Assembly: GCF_902459465.1 (NCBI RefSeq)
Contig: NC_047062.1
Location: 16,003,994 to 16,067,993, forward strand
Source: Asterias rubens
Lineage: Eukaryota; Echinodermata; Asteroidea; Forcipulatida; Asteriidae
DNA length: 64,000 nucleotides
Direction: 5' to 3'
The notes beneath the pieces were generated by a model, which was not told the origin of the DNA, searched no databases, and saw only the letters and a program-made list of their open reading frames with translations. Position numbers and translations under genes: made by a program. This document shows, in pieces, positions 1 to 12,000 of this stretch. Every line of letters starts with the position of its first letter. The stretch's first letter is position 1.

Positions 1-407
1 GGACAACTAGGGACGCTTGTTGGCTACTCCATCTTTTATTTTCATCTTTGTATTTAATGTTTTTTTTATACTGTAGTTTTTTCCATATTTTTATTATTGC
101 AACTTAAAAATGTTTTCCTTTAATATTTACCCCCTGTCCCTGATACACTGTACATCTCTTACAACATTTGATGCCAAAATGTTTATTTTTCATAGGTACA
201 ATGTAGAGTCTATTAAGTTAAAATCTGTATATGTGCAATATATTGCCTGCAGAATTTGATAAAAATATCTGTATATTGTGAAACTTCAAAACCAATTGCT
301 GGTCCCTTTCTTCTGTTTGTTTTGTCTCATTATCATTCTTTTTGTTTCCTATTTTCCTATTAAACTGTTGGTGCCCGCTGCTGAAGGATTTGAACTGCCT
401 CTAGCTA

Positions 408-585
408 CCGGGCAATCCTCGTTGGTTCAGTTGGCAAGACACTGCTTTAGAATTGCAAAGGCTAGGGTTCGAATCCCACCAGAGTAATTTGCCTCTGATT
501 TAATTTCTCAGCACTTGTCCAAACCGAGTACAGTGCTAACACACATTGGTGTATATGGTTTAAAACCAAACTAAACATTCCTATT
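408..585 (+). mobile_element. tRNA-derived SINE
   Basis: tRNA-like head with box A ggttcagttggcaagac and box B gggttcgaatccca, then a tail ccgagtacagtgctaacaca and ggtttaaaaccaaa. The head does not fold as a functional tRNA. Confidence 0.7.
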
Positions 586-889
586 CATCTCGTTATTGGC
601 GCTTATTGTGTGATGAATGTCCGTGTCGAGCAACGGCCCTACTATGTGCTGTAGGATGTGTAATCAAATATAACTTTTACGTTACGTTTAGCTGTTTAGC
701 GGAACCGACCACATCACCCTTATCTTGTGATGAAACCAATGTGAAGTGTTAGAACCCACAAGGGAAACTGTTGGGTAATTATAAATAGTCACATTCCCTT
801 AAGGCGATCATCATCTCACAATAGTGTCTCTGAGGTTGTATCGTAAACTCCCCTGAATCGAGGATATTGACAAAGGGAAACTGCCAACA

Positions 890-975
890 CCAGGGTTAAG
901 ATAGCTCATTTGGTAGAGCGCTGGCAGGTAGCATAAACCTGGAGGTCGCAGGATCAAAACTAAATCCCATTCTAA
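890..975 (+). mobile_element. tRNA-derived SINE head
   Basis: Box A-like tagctcatttggtagagcgc and box B-like aggtcgcaggatcaaaac; the second half is too decayed for a tRNA. Confidence 0.6.
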
Positions 976-1013
976 TAGGTATGTTCTTTATCCACCCACA
1001 TAATATAATCAGA

Positions 1014-1167
1014 AAATATTGCTTGAACCAATGTTCTGCTTAGCAAAAATATGCAGGACACCGGTCATAGATTGTACATGTGACATGGTACTTTGGCTGG
1101 TGACCTTATTCTGTTAAGCATAATTTAAGCTCCTTTTTGTGCTTAAGCAGCTCCATGAAATTGGGCC
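1014..1167. mobile_element. CTG/CAG-site MITE, one-ended fragment
   Basis: Right end gcagctccatgaaattgggc then c, followed by CAG. The left inverted end is missing. Confidence 0.65.
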
Positions 1168-1724
1168 CAGGTTACTAGACATTCATCATTAAACAGCTAG
1201 CGCAGAAGTTTGGCGCTTGTCCTTCATGTGAAGAATGGTGATCGCAAGCTCAGAATTCGGCAGTAAAAGCAGCATTAAATTGGGTCTTGATGATCAGCGA
1301 ATGTCTATTATTTTTGACTACAGAAGAAATCAAGTCATGATAGATTGTCATACATGTACTTCTTCAAACATGTATAGCAAACTGAAAGAGATTTATTAAC
1401 TAATCCCCCTTCACCAAAATGATGAGATATTGATAATTTTGTTTTTATATATTATATATATTTTTTTATATCTTGATAAAAATAGAATGTCAATAAACTA
1501 CAACCGCCAGACAATGGACAAGCTTCAGCGATACTCATCAAACCATGGAGCAATTAACTCCCATGATATCAAACAATATCGCAAATGCAATGGGCCTTTA
1601 ACGATACCAGGAAAAACTCTGGACTTAATCTTCAGCATATGTTTCTCAATCCAATCTCCAGCAAGGGGATTTAATTAATAGATGTTGAGAATATCATGAT
1701 GAGTCTATGGTAGCCATACGTTTT

Positions 1725-2038
1725 TGGCACTCTATTGGAGAGCTGTTGGTAGTATAAAACATTGTGAGAAAGTGTTCCCTCTATAGTAATGTAGTTTTTG
1801 AGAAAAGTAATTTCACGCTCAAAAATATTATAAGACTTCAGGCCTGAAGCCTTTTATTAAGCATCTGAAAGCACACAAATTTTGCAACGAGGTTTTTTTT
1901 AAAATACATATTCGTTTGCAGCTTCGATGACCAATTGAGTCCAAATGTTCACAGATTTGTTATTTTATGCATAAGTTGGGATGCACCAAGTGAGAAAACT
2001 GGTCTTTGATAATTACCAAAGGTGTCCCTTGCCTTTAA
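1725..2038 (+). mobile_element. TTAA MITE family, 5'-degraded copy
   Basis: Carries the family body (gagagctgttggtagtataa, ccaattgag, ccaagtgagaa, ggtctttgataattacc) and ends gcctttaa. The internal palindrome is the cttcaggcctgaag type. Confidence 0.75.
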
Positions 2039-2532
2039 TACTTAAGTCTTATTTGTATTACTATTAAGGCGTCAAGTGATTTACAGCTTCAATTCCAGAG
2101 GAAACATAAAACACTAATGACAGACAATCCAAACACTAGGGATGCCTCCTATCCTGTCTCAATTCTCATGTCTCATTTCTCATGATATTTATTAACGACT
2201 ATGTACTGTGATTGAAAAAGTAAAGATATACGGAGAGTGCAAGAAACCCCTTGTCAATGAGTCATGCACTTCTGGCTGTGGGCTAGTTAGGGAGTCGTAT
2301 TACACACAACCTAATGGTATGAATAAGTGGTACAAAGTGCCCTCGCATTACATACAATCGACAATTGCATACCCCTAGCAGTATCCTGTTGGTAAGGCAA
2401 TACGTTGCGCGTGTGTGCATCTGCTGAAGTTTTGGGCTGGTTCCGGCTTCAGAGCTGGCATATGTTTTTGTGCGACTTTACCTAAAACTTCCCACATTCT
2501 TTTTTGGTGCATCCCTATGGAGGCATCTTTTG

Positions 2533-2884
2533 TTCTTTCCTCTGTCCCTGTAGTTCAGAACCTCCCTTAAACTATGTACACAACATATCTTGTAGGGCAC
2601 CCTAGACTTTCAAATTCCCTCATGGAAACCTTTTATGTTCCCCTTTTCTGTTCTCGGTCTTAAGGTAGTGAATATGAAATCACTTGCTTCATCATTCTAA
2701 AACATTTGGAATGCTCTTGATCTTTCCTTTGTCCTTGTAGTTCAGAACCTCCCGTAAACATTGTACACACAATTCTTGTGGAGCACCCCAGCTCTCCTTC
2801 AAAGACCTTTTATGTTCCCTTTTCTGTTCTGCATCTCCACAAGGTAGTGAATATGAAATCACTTGCTTCCACATTCTAAGACAT
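2533..2884 (+). repeat. Two-unit tandem duplication, about 190-bp spacing
   Basis: Units 2533-2704 and 2721-2884 share gtagttcagaacctccc, ccttttatgttccc and gtagtgaatatgaaatcact in order, with moderate divergence. Confidence 0.82.
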
Positions 2885-3779
2885 TAACTTAAAATTCTAA
2901 CCAAGCCAAGTCCGATAACTTTTACAATTTTTGCCATTGAAAACCTTGCTCAATACATTTCCAATTTGTTTATGCTGGTACTAAAATTTGTGTTTTAAAG
3001 TGGGAGTGGCTCACAGTGGAAGTACTATAACAGGGTACCCTCTGGTGACCCCAACCATTGACTTGATAGCATGTTGCCGAAGTCAGTGGAAGCCATATTT
3101 AAACTCGCACGATAGATAATTATTAATGCATGTTGGATGCAAATTTTAAGCTGCAAAAAATAACTAAACAAGAAATTGAATAACATTGTGGTCAGTAAAT
3201 GAGCTTTAGGAGTAAAGAAAAACTTGATAAATACCCACAGTGTATACTTTTAAACAAGTTTCAAAATGGCCGCCACTTTGCAATGTTTGTGAGAACTACA
3301 GTCTTGTGCACACGCATATCCCAACCCAGCCCGCTATCCAGCCAGTATAATAGTATAGAGATCAGACTGACCCCAACCCCACATAGAAAAAACAGTAGAT
3401 CATAGCGTCATTTTGAACCAACTTATCACGCCTGCCTGCAAATGAAGCAAGCATTAATAACAACAGTAAAACCACCGACTTGATTGCATTTTCATGCATG
3501 GTTGATGAACAATCTTCATTAATAGTCAACAATATCCTCCAACCTTGTGAAGGAATCACTCTAGCGTTATTACACCCACAGATCCACCACGTATAAAAAA
3601 GCGCTCTCTGTTATTTTTAGCTGTTATTTCTGTCATGTGGGATTGTACTTTGAAGCACTTCTTCCTTCCTCCATGCTTCAACTGACTTGTGTGCTCTTTC
3701 CTTTGTGTCAGGTACATGCACTAAGAAAACAAGACACATATTACCCCGAACACCATTGTGTTTACTCAACTCAATACAA

Positions 3780-3850
3780 AGTCTCTGGAAACCACCGAGT
3801 ACGCAGTGCTGATCACACATTGATAAAAAACAAATAATAATATTCTTTAT
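3780..3850 (+). mobile_element. SINE tail fragment
   Basis: accgagtacgcagtgctgat and cacacattg, then aataatattctttatcc, match the tail at 520-585. Confidence 0.5.
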
Positions 3851-5014
3851 CCTCTGCTGCAACAAGTATGTTAACTCTTTTTAAAATTGTAAGTGAATCA
3901 TAAAAAAATATGCATCACAGCATTGGATACAATAGATAAAATCGACCCATTATCAGACCGACTTTATGATGAAAGAAAACAGCAATATAGAGATGTGCTT
4001 CATTTCAACGTTTTTATTTAGTATAAAAAATATTTTAAACAAGTAAAATGGGTCTGCCTATTTCGAGCCATCTTCAATAATTAATTGTCGCTAGATCAAA
4101 CGGACTTTGTGATGACAGGTATATTACGCTGTAGAGATGAGAGCTATTCCATCACAGGATTACATCCTTAAATAATTGAGCAACTGACTTAACTCCACCC
4201 TCCGAAGCTAGACATCCGCTTATAAAAGCCATCTGACCACAGGGATTATAAATCACACAAATCGCCTCGGTAAATCCTCCCTGTCGTTAAATGAATCATA
4301 GATTAAAGATCTCATACAGCATTGTTTTTAAAAAAGAAATAATCAGATTTTATTTTAAAACCTCTTAGGTGATGCAGCTGATTGTTCAATATTGTACCAT
4401 TTATTTTCCTGATTGTTATATCTTTAAAACCAGTTTCATAGTAGAATGCGAAGTGAATTTGACTTCATATATTCCATGCAAGTTATTATGTTGTATTGTG
4501 CTCACCACTTGTGAATGCATTGCGTGGTAAATGTTCAATTTTCCGTCATCTTCAAATTCACATGAAGCATGAATCAGGCATGTGTCTGCCATATTAAAGC
4601 ATAGTAGCGATAAGTAAGTTTGAACTTTAACAAGCAGTGACCTTTCTCCAACTTACAAGCAGAATAAATACTGAGATATCACACCTTGAATCATTCTTGA
4701 AGATTGGCATTTTTGTCGGGTCAACATTCTTAATATTTTCACCTGAAAGATGATTTGAAAGCTTTCCATTGATTGAATTGATTTAAATTCACTATCAGAT
4801 TCAGAGAAGCTGCTGTAAATGATACCGCATAAACAATTTAAAAGCAGATTAGAATAACAACGGTTGGCTTCGGCGGCTTAGCAATTTATCATTATCATCA
4901 TCTTCTTGTACTTTGTAGAAACCACCTCCCGATTATACTCACACATTGTGTATACTAAGATATTGATCAACGGAATAATGTGCCTATGATTTTGTTTTCA
5001 CAGAACTCGGGGGA

Positions 5015-5085
5015 AAGTACTTGGTATAAAGTGCTAACACACATCGGTTTAAGGGTTTTAAAACCAAAATTAATATTCTTTATCA
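5015..5085 (+). mobile_element. SINE tail fragment
   Basis: gtgctaacacacatcggttt then taaaaccaaaattaatattc; same tail as at 520-585. Confidence 0.5.
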
Positions 5086-5604
5086 CCGATGCAAATTTGA
5101 TGTGTATTCTCCCTTAACAGCAATTTCCCTTAACAGTGGTTCGCTCGCCAAATGCCAGTTAAAACACTGGAGGACCAGTCAAAATTAACACAGTAGTCCG
5201 GCTAGATAGTTCAGTGTTGAAAAGCATCCCTATTTTAACATGAATTATGAACAAGTGCAAAAGGTGACGAACCAGTGAATTGAACAACTAACTGGCCCTT
5301 CTGGCTAGTTCACTGAAAATGTTAAGGGCAAACCTACTGCTTGCAAGACGGACAAACTTGTATCCATGAAATCATCACAGTAATGAAAAGAAAATAGAAC
5401 TGTTTTCAATTTATTGTCTGTTGTTAACTTTGGTTCACATTATTTCTGCTTAACTTATACCACTTGAAAAATGCTTCGACCACACATATTCTGAGCACAT
5501 GAATACCTTGCTTTGTTGGTAGGTGAAATTAAACACTAGATGCTAAGACTTCATAAAAACCTTGCATAACTTTGAGGCCCAAATTTCATAAGGGGATTTT
5601 ATAA

Positions 5605-5705
5605 TGAGGAGCTCATGTAAGAAATAGCATATTTCATAACCAAAATTTTAGTCCCAAGTTTAAAAAAATTGGACGTTATGTAAGAAATAGCGTATTTCAT
5701 CTGCT
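5605..5705 (+). repeat. Two-unit tandem repeat, about 61-bp period
   Basis: atgtaagaaatagcatatttcat near 5615 recurs near 5676 with one change. Confidence 0.7.
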
Positions 5706-6001
5706 TTGAAACACACAAAGCAGAGGCACTAGCTAGGTCAAACACCTTTTTCCATGCTTAACATGAGCAGCATCTACTTTGGGAAATTCTACTATTGAGT
5801 GATCTAGTGTCTCCATACAAAGCCTTCAGACTCATGTTATATTTGGAGAAAGCTTGAACTTTGATTCACATCTTGCTTGTTTTGAGTACACCAACTCAAT
5901 GTAAAAGCAAAGCTTAAGATACCCTGGGAGAAATGTGGCAAAAATTGTCTTTGCCGTCAAAGATGATATAAATCAATTCATTCATTGATAGGTTCATGAG
6001 T

Positions 6002-9000
6002 TCAATCACTATCTTCCTCAGCACTAGATGCCTGCCCGGATTCAGCATCGCTATCACTCCCAAAGATTTCCTCCTCGTCCCTCTCAACGCCTCGTTGTTC
6101 CTCCTCCTCTTCCTCCTCCTCCTCTTCTTCCTCTTCTGCTTCTTCTTTCTCCTCTTCTTCATCTTCGACCTCTTCATTGCCACTTCCTGCTTCTTCTTCT
6201 TGTTCGTCTTCTTTCTCACTTCCACTCCTGGCCACCTCCTCCTCTTCTTCCTCATTGTGCTCTTGCATTTCTTCATCTTCTTCTTCTTGTTCGTCTTCAC
6301 CTCTTTCTTGAACCTCCTCCTCCTCTGCATCACTGCCTTCCTTCTCAACCTCACTCTCTGCCTTCTCACTCCCACTCCCACTGACTGCCTTTTCAGCATC
6401 TGTAATAAAAGCAGTCACAAAAATGTCTTTAAAAAGTTGTCTTAAAAATTCTGTACATTTCACAAGCAAATTTTGAATGAAAATAAATGTTCCCTTTATA
6501 AAAGAATGAAGACAATTTTACCTGAATCTTGGGCCTCCTCCTCCTCTCCACTATCTTCTCTGGTTTCTTCTTCCTCGACCTCCATCTCCTCACCACCTTC
6601 TGCTTGTGTCTCCATCTCGTCTTCATTCTCATCCTTTTCTTCAGCTTCCTCGGTACCTTCTTCTACTGCCACTTCCTCCTCTTCTTCTTCTTCTTCTTCT
6701 TCGTGAATGACATTATCCAACTGGGATAACCTTGCATCCTGCAGTAAAAAGCAATTGTTTATAAGACAGGGATGTGATAGGCTGTTGAAATAATCCTGCA
6801 CTATGAGCACAAAGCGTGAAAGCTTCCGAGGGCGAGGCCTGCTCATAACAGTTATCTTTGGTTTTGAAAGCCCTACTCTGCAGACTGGGGTGTTCCATAT
6901 GATTTTATCTTCATTTTCTTGTGAATTTGATTTTTGTATTTTTTTTTTTTTTTAAATCAGAGAAATCACATCTCTGATAAGAACACAAGGGAAACAAAAT
7001 GGGTAATGGTTATGAATCAATTTGGGTACAAGACTTTACAATTTACGACGTTGTACCAGAGCAGGATTTGCACCAACCAACTGAACTAACTCAGACCTTT
7101 GTTGGACAGGTAACATATTATGGCTAGTTAGCTCCGATGATAGAGCACCAGCCCATAAACCCAGAGGTTGCAGGTTCAAATCTTGCCATAATAATTTTTG
7201 CTTCGTTTACCACAATATAAACTACTAATTTGAATCCCCCAAAAGTTATAAATCAGGTAGAAGTAGAGCCCCTTATTCCAACCATTCAAAGACGTTCAAT
7301 TCCATTGTAGCACCTCTAAGCAAACTAAAACGAAGAAAAAAATTTAGAAACAAAAAACGTCTTTACCCAACAACACTGTTGCATTCTAATTTTATTTAGT
7401 AAGTGAACTTATGTTGTGTTTCCCCCCTTATCCTCTAACCGCAACTTCATCAGCCTAAGAGCATTGAAATGTAAAACTTCATCCATTTAAAAATCGACAC
7501 GAGCTCGGAGGCCCCGCTTATTTGATTTCTACGCAGAGACCCTGAGAGCACCTGAGGGAGATTAGGCGTTTAAGGTTTTGTTAACGCACTGCTGATTCGA
7601 TGATAGCTAGATTAGAGTACTGCAGCTGCAGGAAGGGTAAATGTTACATGTTTAAAGGTTGTCAGGTTCTTCAGTAAGCTTCCAGTAAACACACACCTCG
7701 GTTGTATAAATTTAAAATGTAATTGCACCACTCAAAATACAAAGAGACGATATTTGGGCCTTGGACAAAAAAGTAGGAATATTTTAATGAGTACAAGGGC
7801 TGACTTATATGTACACATGGTAGAGTCTTTGATAGACATTTTAATCACAATTTTGCTTATTTTTGGGAGGGCATAAAAATCGGAAAACAGACCTAAGCGG
7901 AAATTAAATCATGCCTGACATTGATACCAGGGGTGAAATTAACTGCTGATAAACAGGTCTGAAACTATGATCCAAATTAGTAAGGCATAATAATATGAAA
8001 AGTAGTGCATTTAAAAATGTACAAGATTTGGGAATTACCGAGTATACAGTGCTGAACATACATCAGTGTATGGGTTAAACTAAAAATAGTATTCTTTTTG
8101 AGGAGTCAAATTCGAGCCAAAAAGTTGTATTCCTGAGACTTACTTGAACAATCACTTCCTGATCAGTGAGCTCTCGGTGTTTAACTATGAGGATCGACTT
8201 CGAAGGTGGACCCTCTTTCTCTTTAGCTCTTCTTTTGTTGAGTCGCACTCTAGGATAAAATTTTCAAATGTAAACACAAATTATAAAAAAAGGAAACTTG
8301 GGTGTTTTTCATTCAGTCTGCAACAAGTTAAATTAAAAAAGTGCTATGCAACTACACTGGAGCGAGGGTAAAATTTAGAAAAGTGGCCCAGGCTGATTCA
8401 ATTTGGCTTTTTATAACACAGTTTGCATTTATTACCATCCACCATGAAACATTTTGTTAAAGCTTACATTTAAATCAAAGTAAAGATTGGGAAGTCAGGT
8501 TTGATTTTAGCATCATTGGACGGATATAGTCATTCCCTTTACCTTGTTTCCAGCTCGTTGTAGTAGACACCCTTGCCGCTCCTAAATACAAAGAAGTAAT
8601 TCTCCTCGTAACCTCGGCTTGCTTTGTTCTTCACATTCCAGTTATATTCCCTCTCCAGATCGTAGTCATACCTTTTGAAACAAACAAAACTTTTAATCAG
8701 TTCTGTGCTACAATCAAATGATACTTTCACATTTTATTCTGAAGTGTTGCTGGTCTTAGACTTTATTTATTGCATGTTTGTGCAACATGTTGTGAACACC
8801 TCTTGTTATTTTTCTGGGTTTTTGTAATATTTGAACTTGAACCCATTTGACCTTGAATTTACAGATCAAAGTGGAAGTTGAAGATTTACATATTGGTTAT
8901 TGGACAAAATCTAACCCCATGAACTAGTTGAAATCACGTCAACAGTTCTTTCAATCACAATTTGATGACATCACTAACGAATACCTGGGTTTGTAGGTGA

Positions 9001-12000
9001 CAAAAACTGAAAAATTCTAGTTTATTTTTATTGTTATTTTTTGTTTTCATTACACATCCACCAGCAAAAGTGCCAATAAAGGCGAATATGAATAAAGAAG
9101 AAATGTTCAGGAAAACCCCAAATACATTCAACATACTTTCCACCATCATCAGGATTACAAACAGAACACTTAAGACTTTTATCACGCTCTCACCATCTCG
9201 GTCATGTTCCCTGTTCCCAATAACAGTAATGAATGCTAACATCCATTGCGCAAGGCACCAGACTATTATTTCGTCCAGCCTCAGTTTGGTTACAATGAGT
9301 TGGAATGGAGTAAAATCAAGATGGCCACACCGTGATAAAGGTCTATAGCCAGTCTTCCCTGTCACCACAAACCACAGGTATGGCAGCATACAAAATGTAT
9401 AACAAAATTGTAGGGGATAGGAAATAATGTATTACATTATTTGTAGGGGATTATGATAAGACAGTTCCACCAACAAAAGAGATGTCTTTCATTCTCCCTG
9501 GATATCATCTGGGCTGAAAATGTTTTTAACTGTGAGCTTCATTTCGTTTTGTCTTCTTTTTTTATATATTTTTCATTTACTGTTGGCTTTGTTTAACCAT
9601 TCAATGTTTTTTACACTGAGCCACATTTGTTTTAGGCTTTTGTTTTAAATTATATTTTATATTTACTGTTGGCTTCGTTTAACTTTTTGGTAATTGGGAA
9701 AAGGATTTTTAAATTATATTACCGTTAAAAAATCAAAACGCTACAAAATACCTTATTTGAGCATACATTGTTCCTTTTACTTACTCTTCATCTTCGACGT
9801 AGTTTATCTCATCCGCAAAATCTCTCTTTCTCTTCCTTGACGTCTCTTCATTCGGGAGAAAATAGCCGACAAACTGGTCCCCTGCCTCGTCAACCATACC
9901 CCTAGTAAGTTTTAAAAAGAGAGAGAATTAAAAAATCATTATCCATGAATGTGAATTATAAATTTCTACAACTATCTTACTTTACAGCCAGAACGAACAT
10001 GTTTTCATAAGCAACTTGTAAAATACTAAAGAAGCATCGGAACAAAATAGATCAATCAGTAAAAGTTTCAGCACACACAGTTAAAAGTATCCCTCTGATA
10101 CGAAAATAGAACCCAACTTTAAAGCACACAAACCTAGACACTTGCCTGTCTTTCTTGTATACATTGAGTTGCTTTCCATTTGTTTAGCAATTCATACACA
10201 ATTATCATCCTACTTCTCATAAAGTAGAAAATACCCAAACAAAATTGCTGCAGACACTTTAACATGCGACTTGTTATATATCTTTCTGAATCATTTTGCC
10301 TGTAAACCAGCATTACCTTGACATAAATCTATGACCCTACCATTCAATTTCAAATAAGCTCTACATCCACAAATCTTTCATAAACATATTTTGCGATGTA
10401 GGAAGATAAATATAAAGTAAACTTGAGGGTACACCCATGTTTAAATCTCTTTTGTGTGAGTGATTACTCTGAGAAGAGTCGGTGTGGTCTCGATGTTTCA
10501 AACACTATATTCTGCTCGCTTTCAGGTAAATATTTTACCTGATCATAGCTTGTGACATCTCCTCAACCTGAGCATGGACAGACTTTCCTCTAACTGCTGG
10601 ATCTGAATCAAAGATCACCTGAGCACACGGATGGATCCACATCTATACAACAAAATAAAAGGGTAAAAATCGATGAGGAAAATATCACCACAAGAGTAGA
10701 ATGCACGCTGGCTGTGGACAAAGCAACCCCTTCCCTCCAAACCTCCCCCGTTGTCTCTCTATTCATTGTTTACCCCTTGCTTTTTAACTGTGCGCTGTCT
10801 AACTCTCTCTCTCTCTCCATATATTTCCACTTTCATTTAGCCTTTGAGAAAGACTCTGCTAGGGTAGAAACGTCAGGACACTAACTATTTTGTTTCTGTT
10901 TATAAAGACCCCTTCTCTTTCTGATAAGTTAAGAGCACTTGATGCTTTTCATGCATTACACAACACACGTGACTTGAGGCTTTACACCCCATCCAAAGAA
11001 TGCAGCAATAATGGTGAAGTGTCTTGCTTGAGGACATAAGTGTCATGACTCAATGGGACTCAAACCCACACTCTGCTGAACAGAAACAGCAGGGGCCAAT
11101 TTCATAGCGCTGCTAAGCACAAAAATTTGCTTAGCATGAAATTTGGCCTCGATAAAAACAGAATAACCAACCAAATTTCCACGTGGTTTTGAGGATAAAC
11201 AAACAACAGCTGAATACAAGTAACAAGCAATATGCAACAAATGGAAATAATGGTTGGTAATCCTGTTTTTATCAAGGAAGAAATTTCATGCTAAGCAAAT
11301 GTGTGTGCTTAGCAGCGCTATGAAATTGGGCCCAGAGCTCGAGTCCAGTGATCTTCACTCGGCCATGACACCCCACCAAGGCACAGTTTCATGGTGAAGT
11401 TTACAGCAATTCTGATCTGATGATGATTACACATGACATTGGTTTTTTATTTGGTTCCATGAGCTGGCCACTTATGATGAAACAGCAACCATTAATTCAG
11501 ATAAGAGATGCTTGTTTTGGTTTTGACTCTAAACATGAGGAAATCGGCAAATGACATACAATTCTTATAATATAATATCAACAGGTAGAAGCAAAATGCT
11601 GAAGTACTGAGTATTTAAAAAAATCTTTCAGATTGGAAGAAACAATAGAAGATAAAACTCACATCAAAGTCGGGAAATGCTGGGAGGATTTCCACTGGCT
11701 TGACATGTGGTTTGCTGTAATGCTGCTCGATCTACAAGAAAATAACAACATTAATTGTCAGTGCAGTTCACGGTGAGATTTGCAGTTTAGAAACTTAGGT
11801 TTGCATGATTTCCACAAAGTTTAATGACAAGTTTTGATGGTTCTGAAAAGATCTGGTTTTAAAAACTACAACACTTTAAACAGTATGGGCTGAGCCTCTT
11901 TTCTGTTGTATTGACATCCACTGGTTCTACTCAGAACTGCTCCAAACCATCATAATTTAGTAGAGAGAAGTTCAATTATTAGAGAGGGGGTTTGATTTGT

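Larger units (their letters stand above)
2885..5900. other. Intergenic DNA left of PAF1
   Basis: Apart from SINE tail fragments and the small tandem repeat at 5605, I see no gene, RNA or element. AATAAA on the minus strand (tttatt at 5410-5415) is one possible PAF1 polyadenylation signal, not proven. Confidence 0.5.

Noticed and set aside
418-477. tRNA gene candidate
   Set aside because: Has pol III box-like sequences but no paired acceptor or anticodon stem; a SINE head instead. The same applies at 896, 7122 and 20060.
5996-6729. Long Leu/Phe/Ser-rich plus-strand ORFs and Lys/Arg-rich minus-strand ORFs here
   Set aside because: They are other-frame readings of the GAA/GAG-rich PAF1 exons 13 and 14; the acidic minus-strand frame is the one that joins in phase with the conserved exons.
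8955-9389. 144-codon minus-strand ORF with hydrophobic segments
   Set aside because: Lies in PAF1 intron 10, has no recognised family, and its first part resembles repeat sequence also seen near 54650. No splice or codon evidence for a gene.
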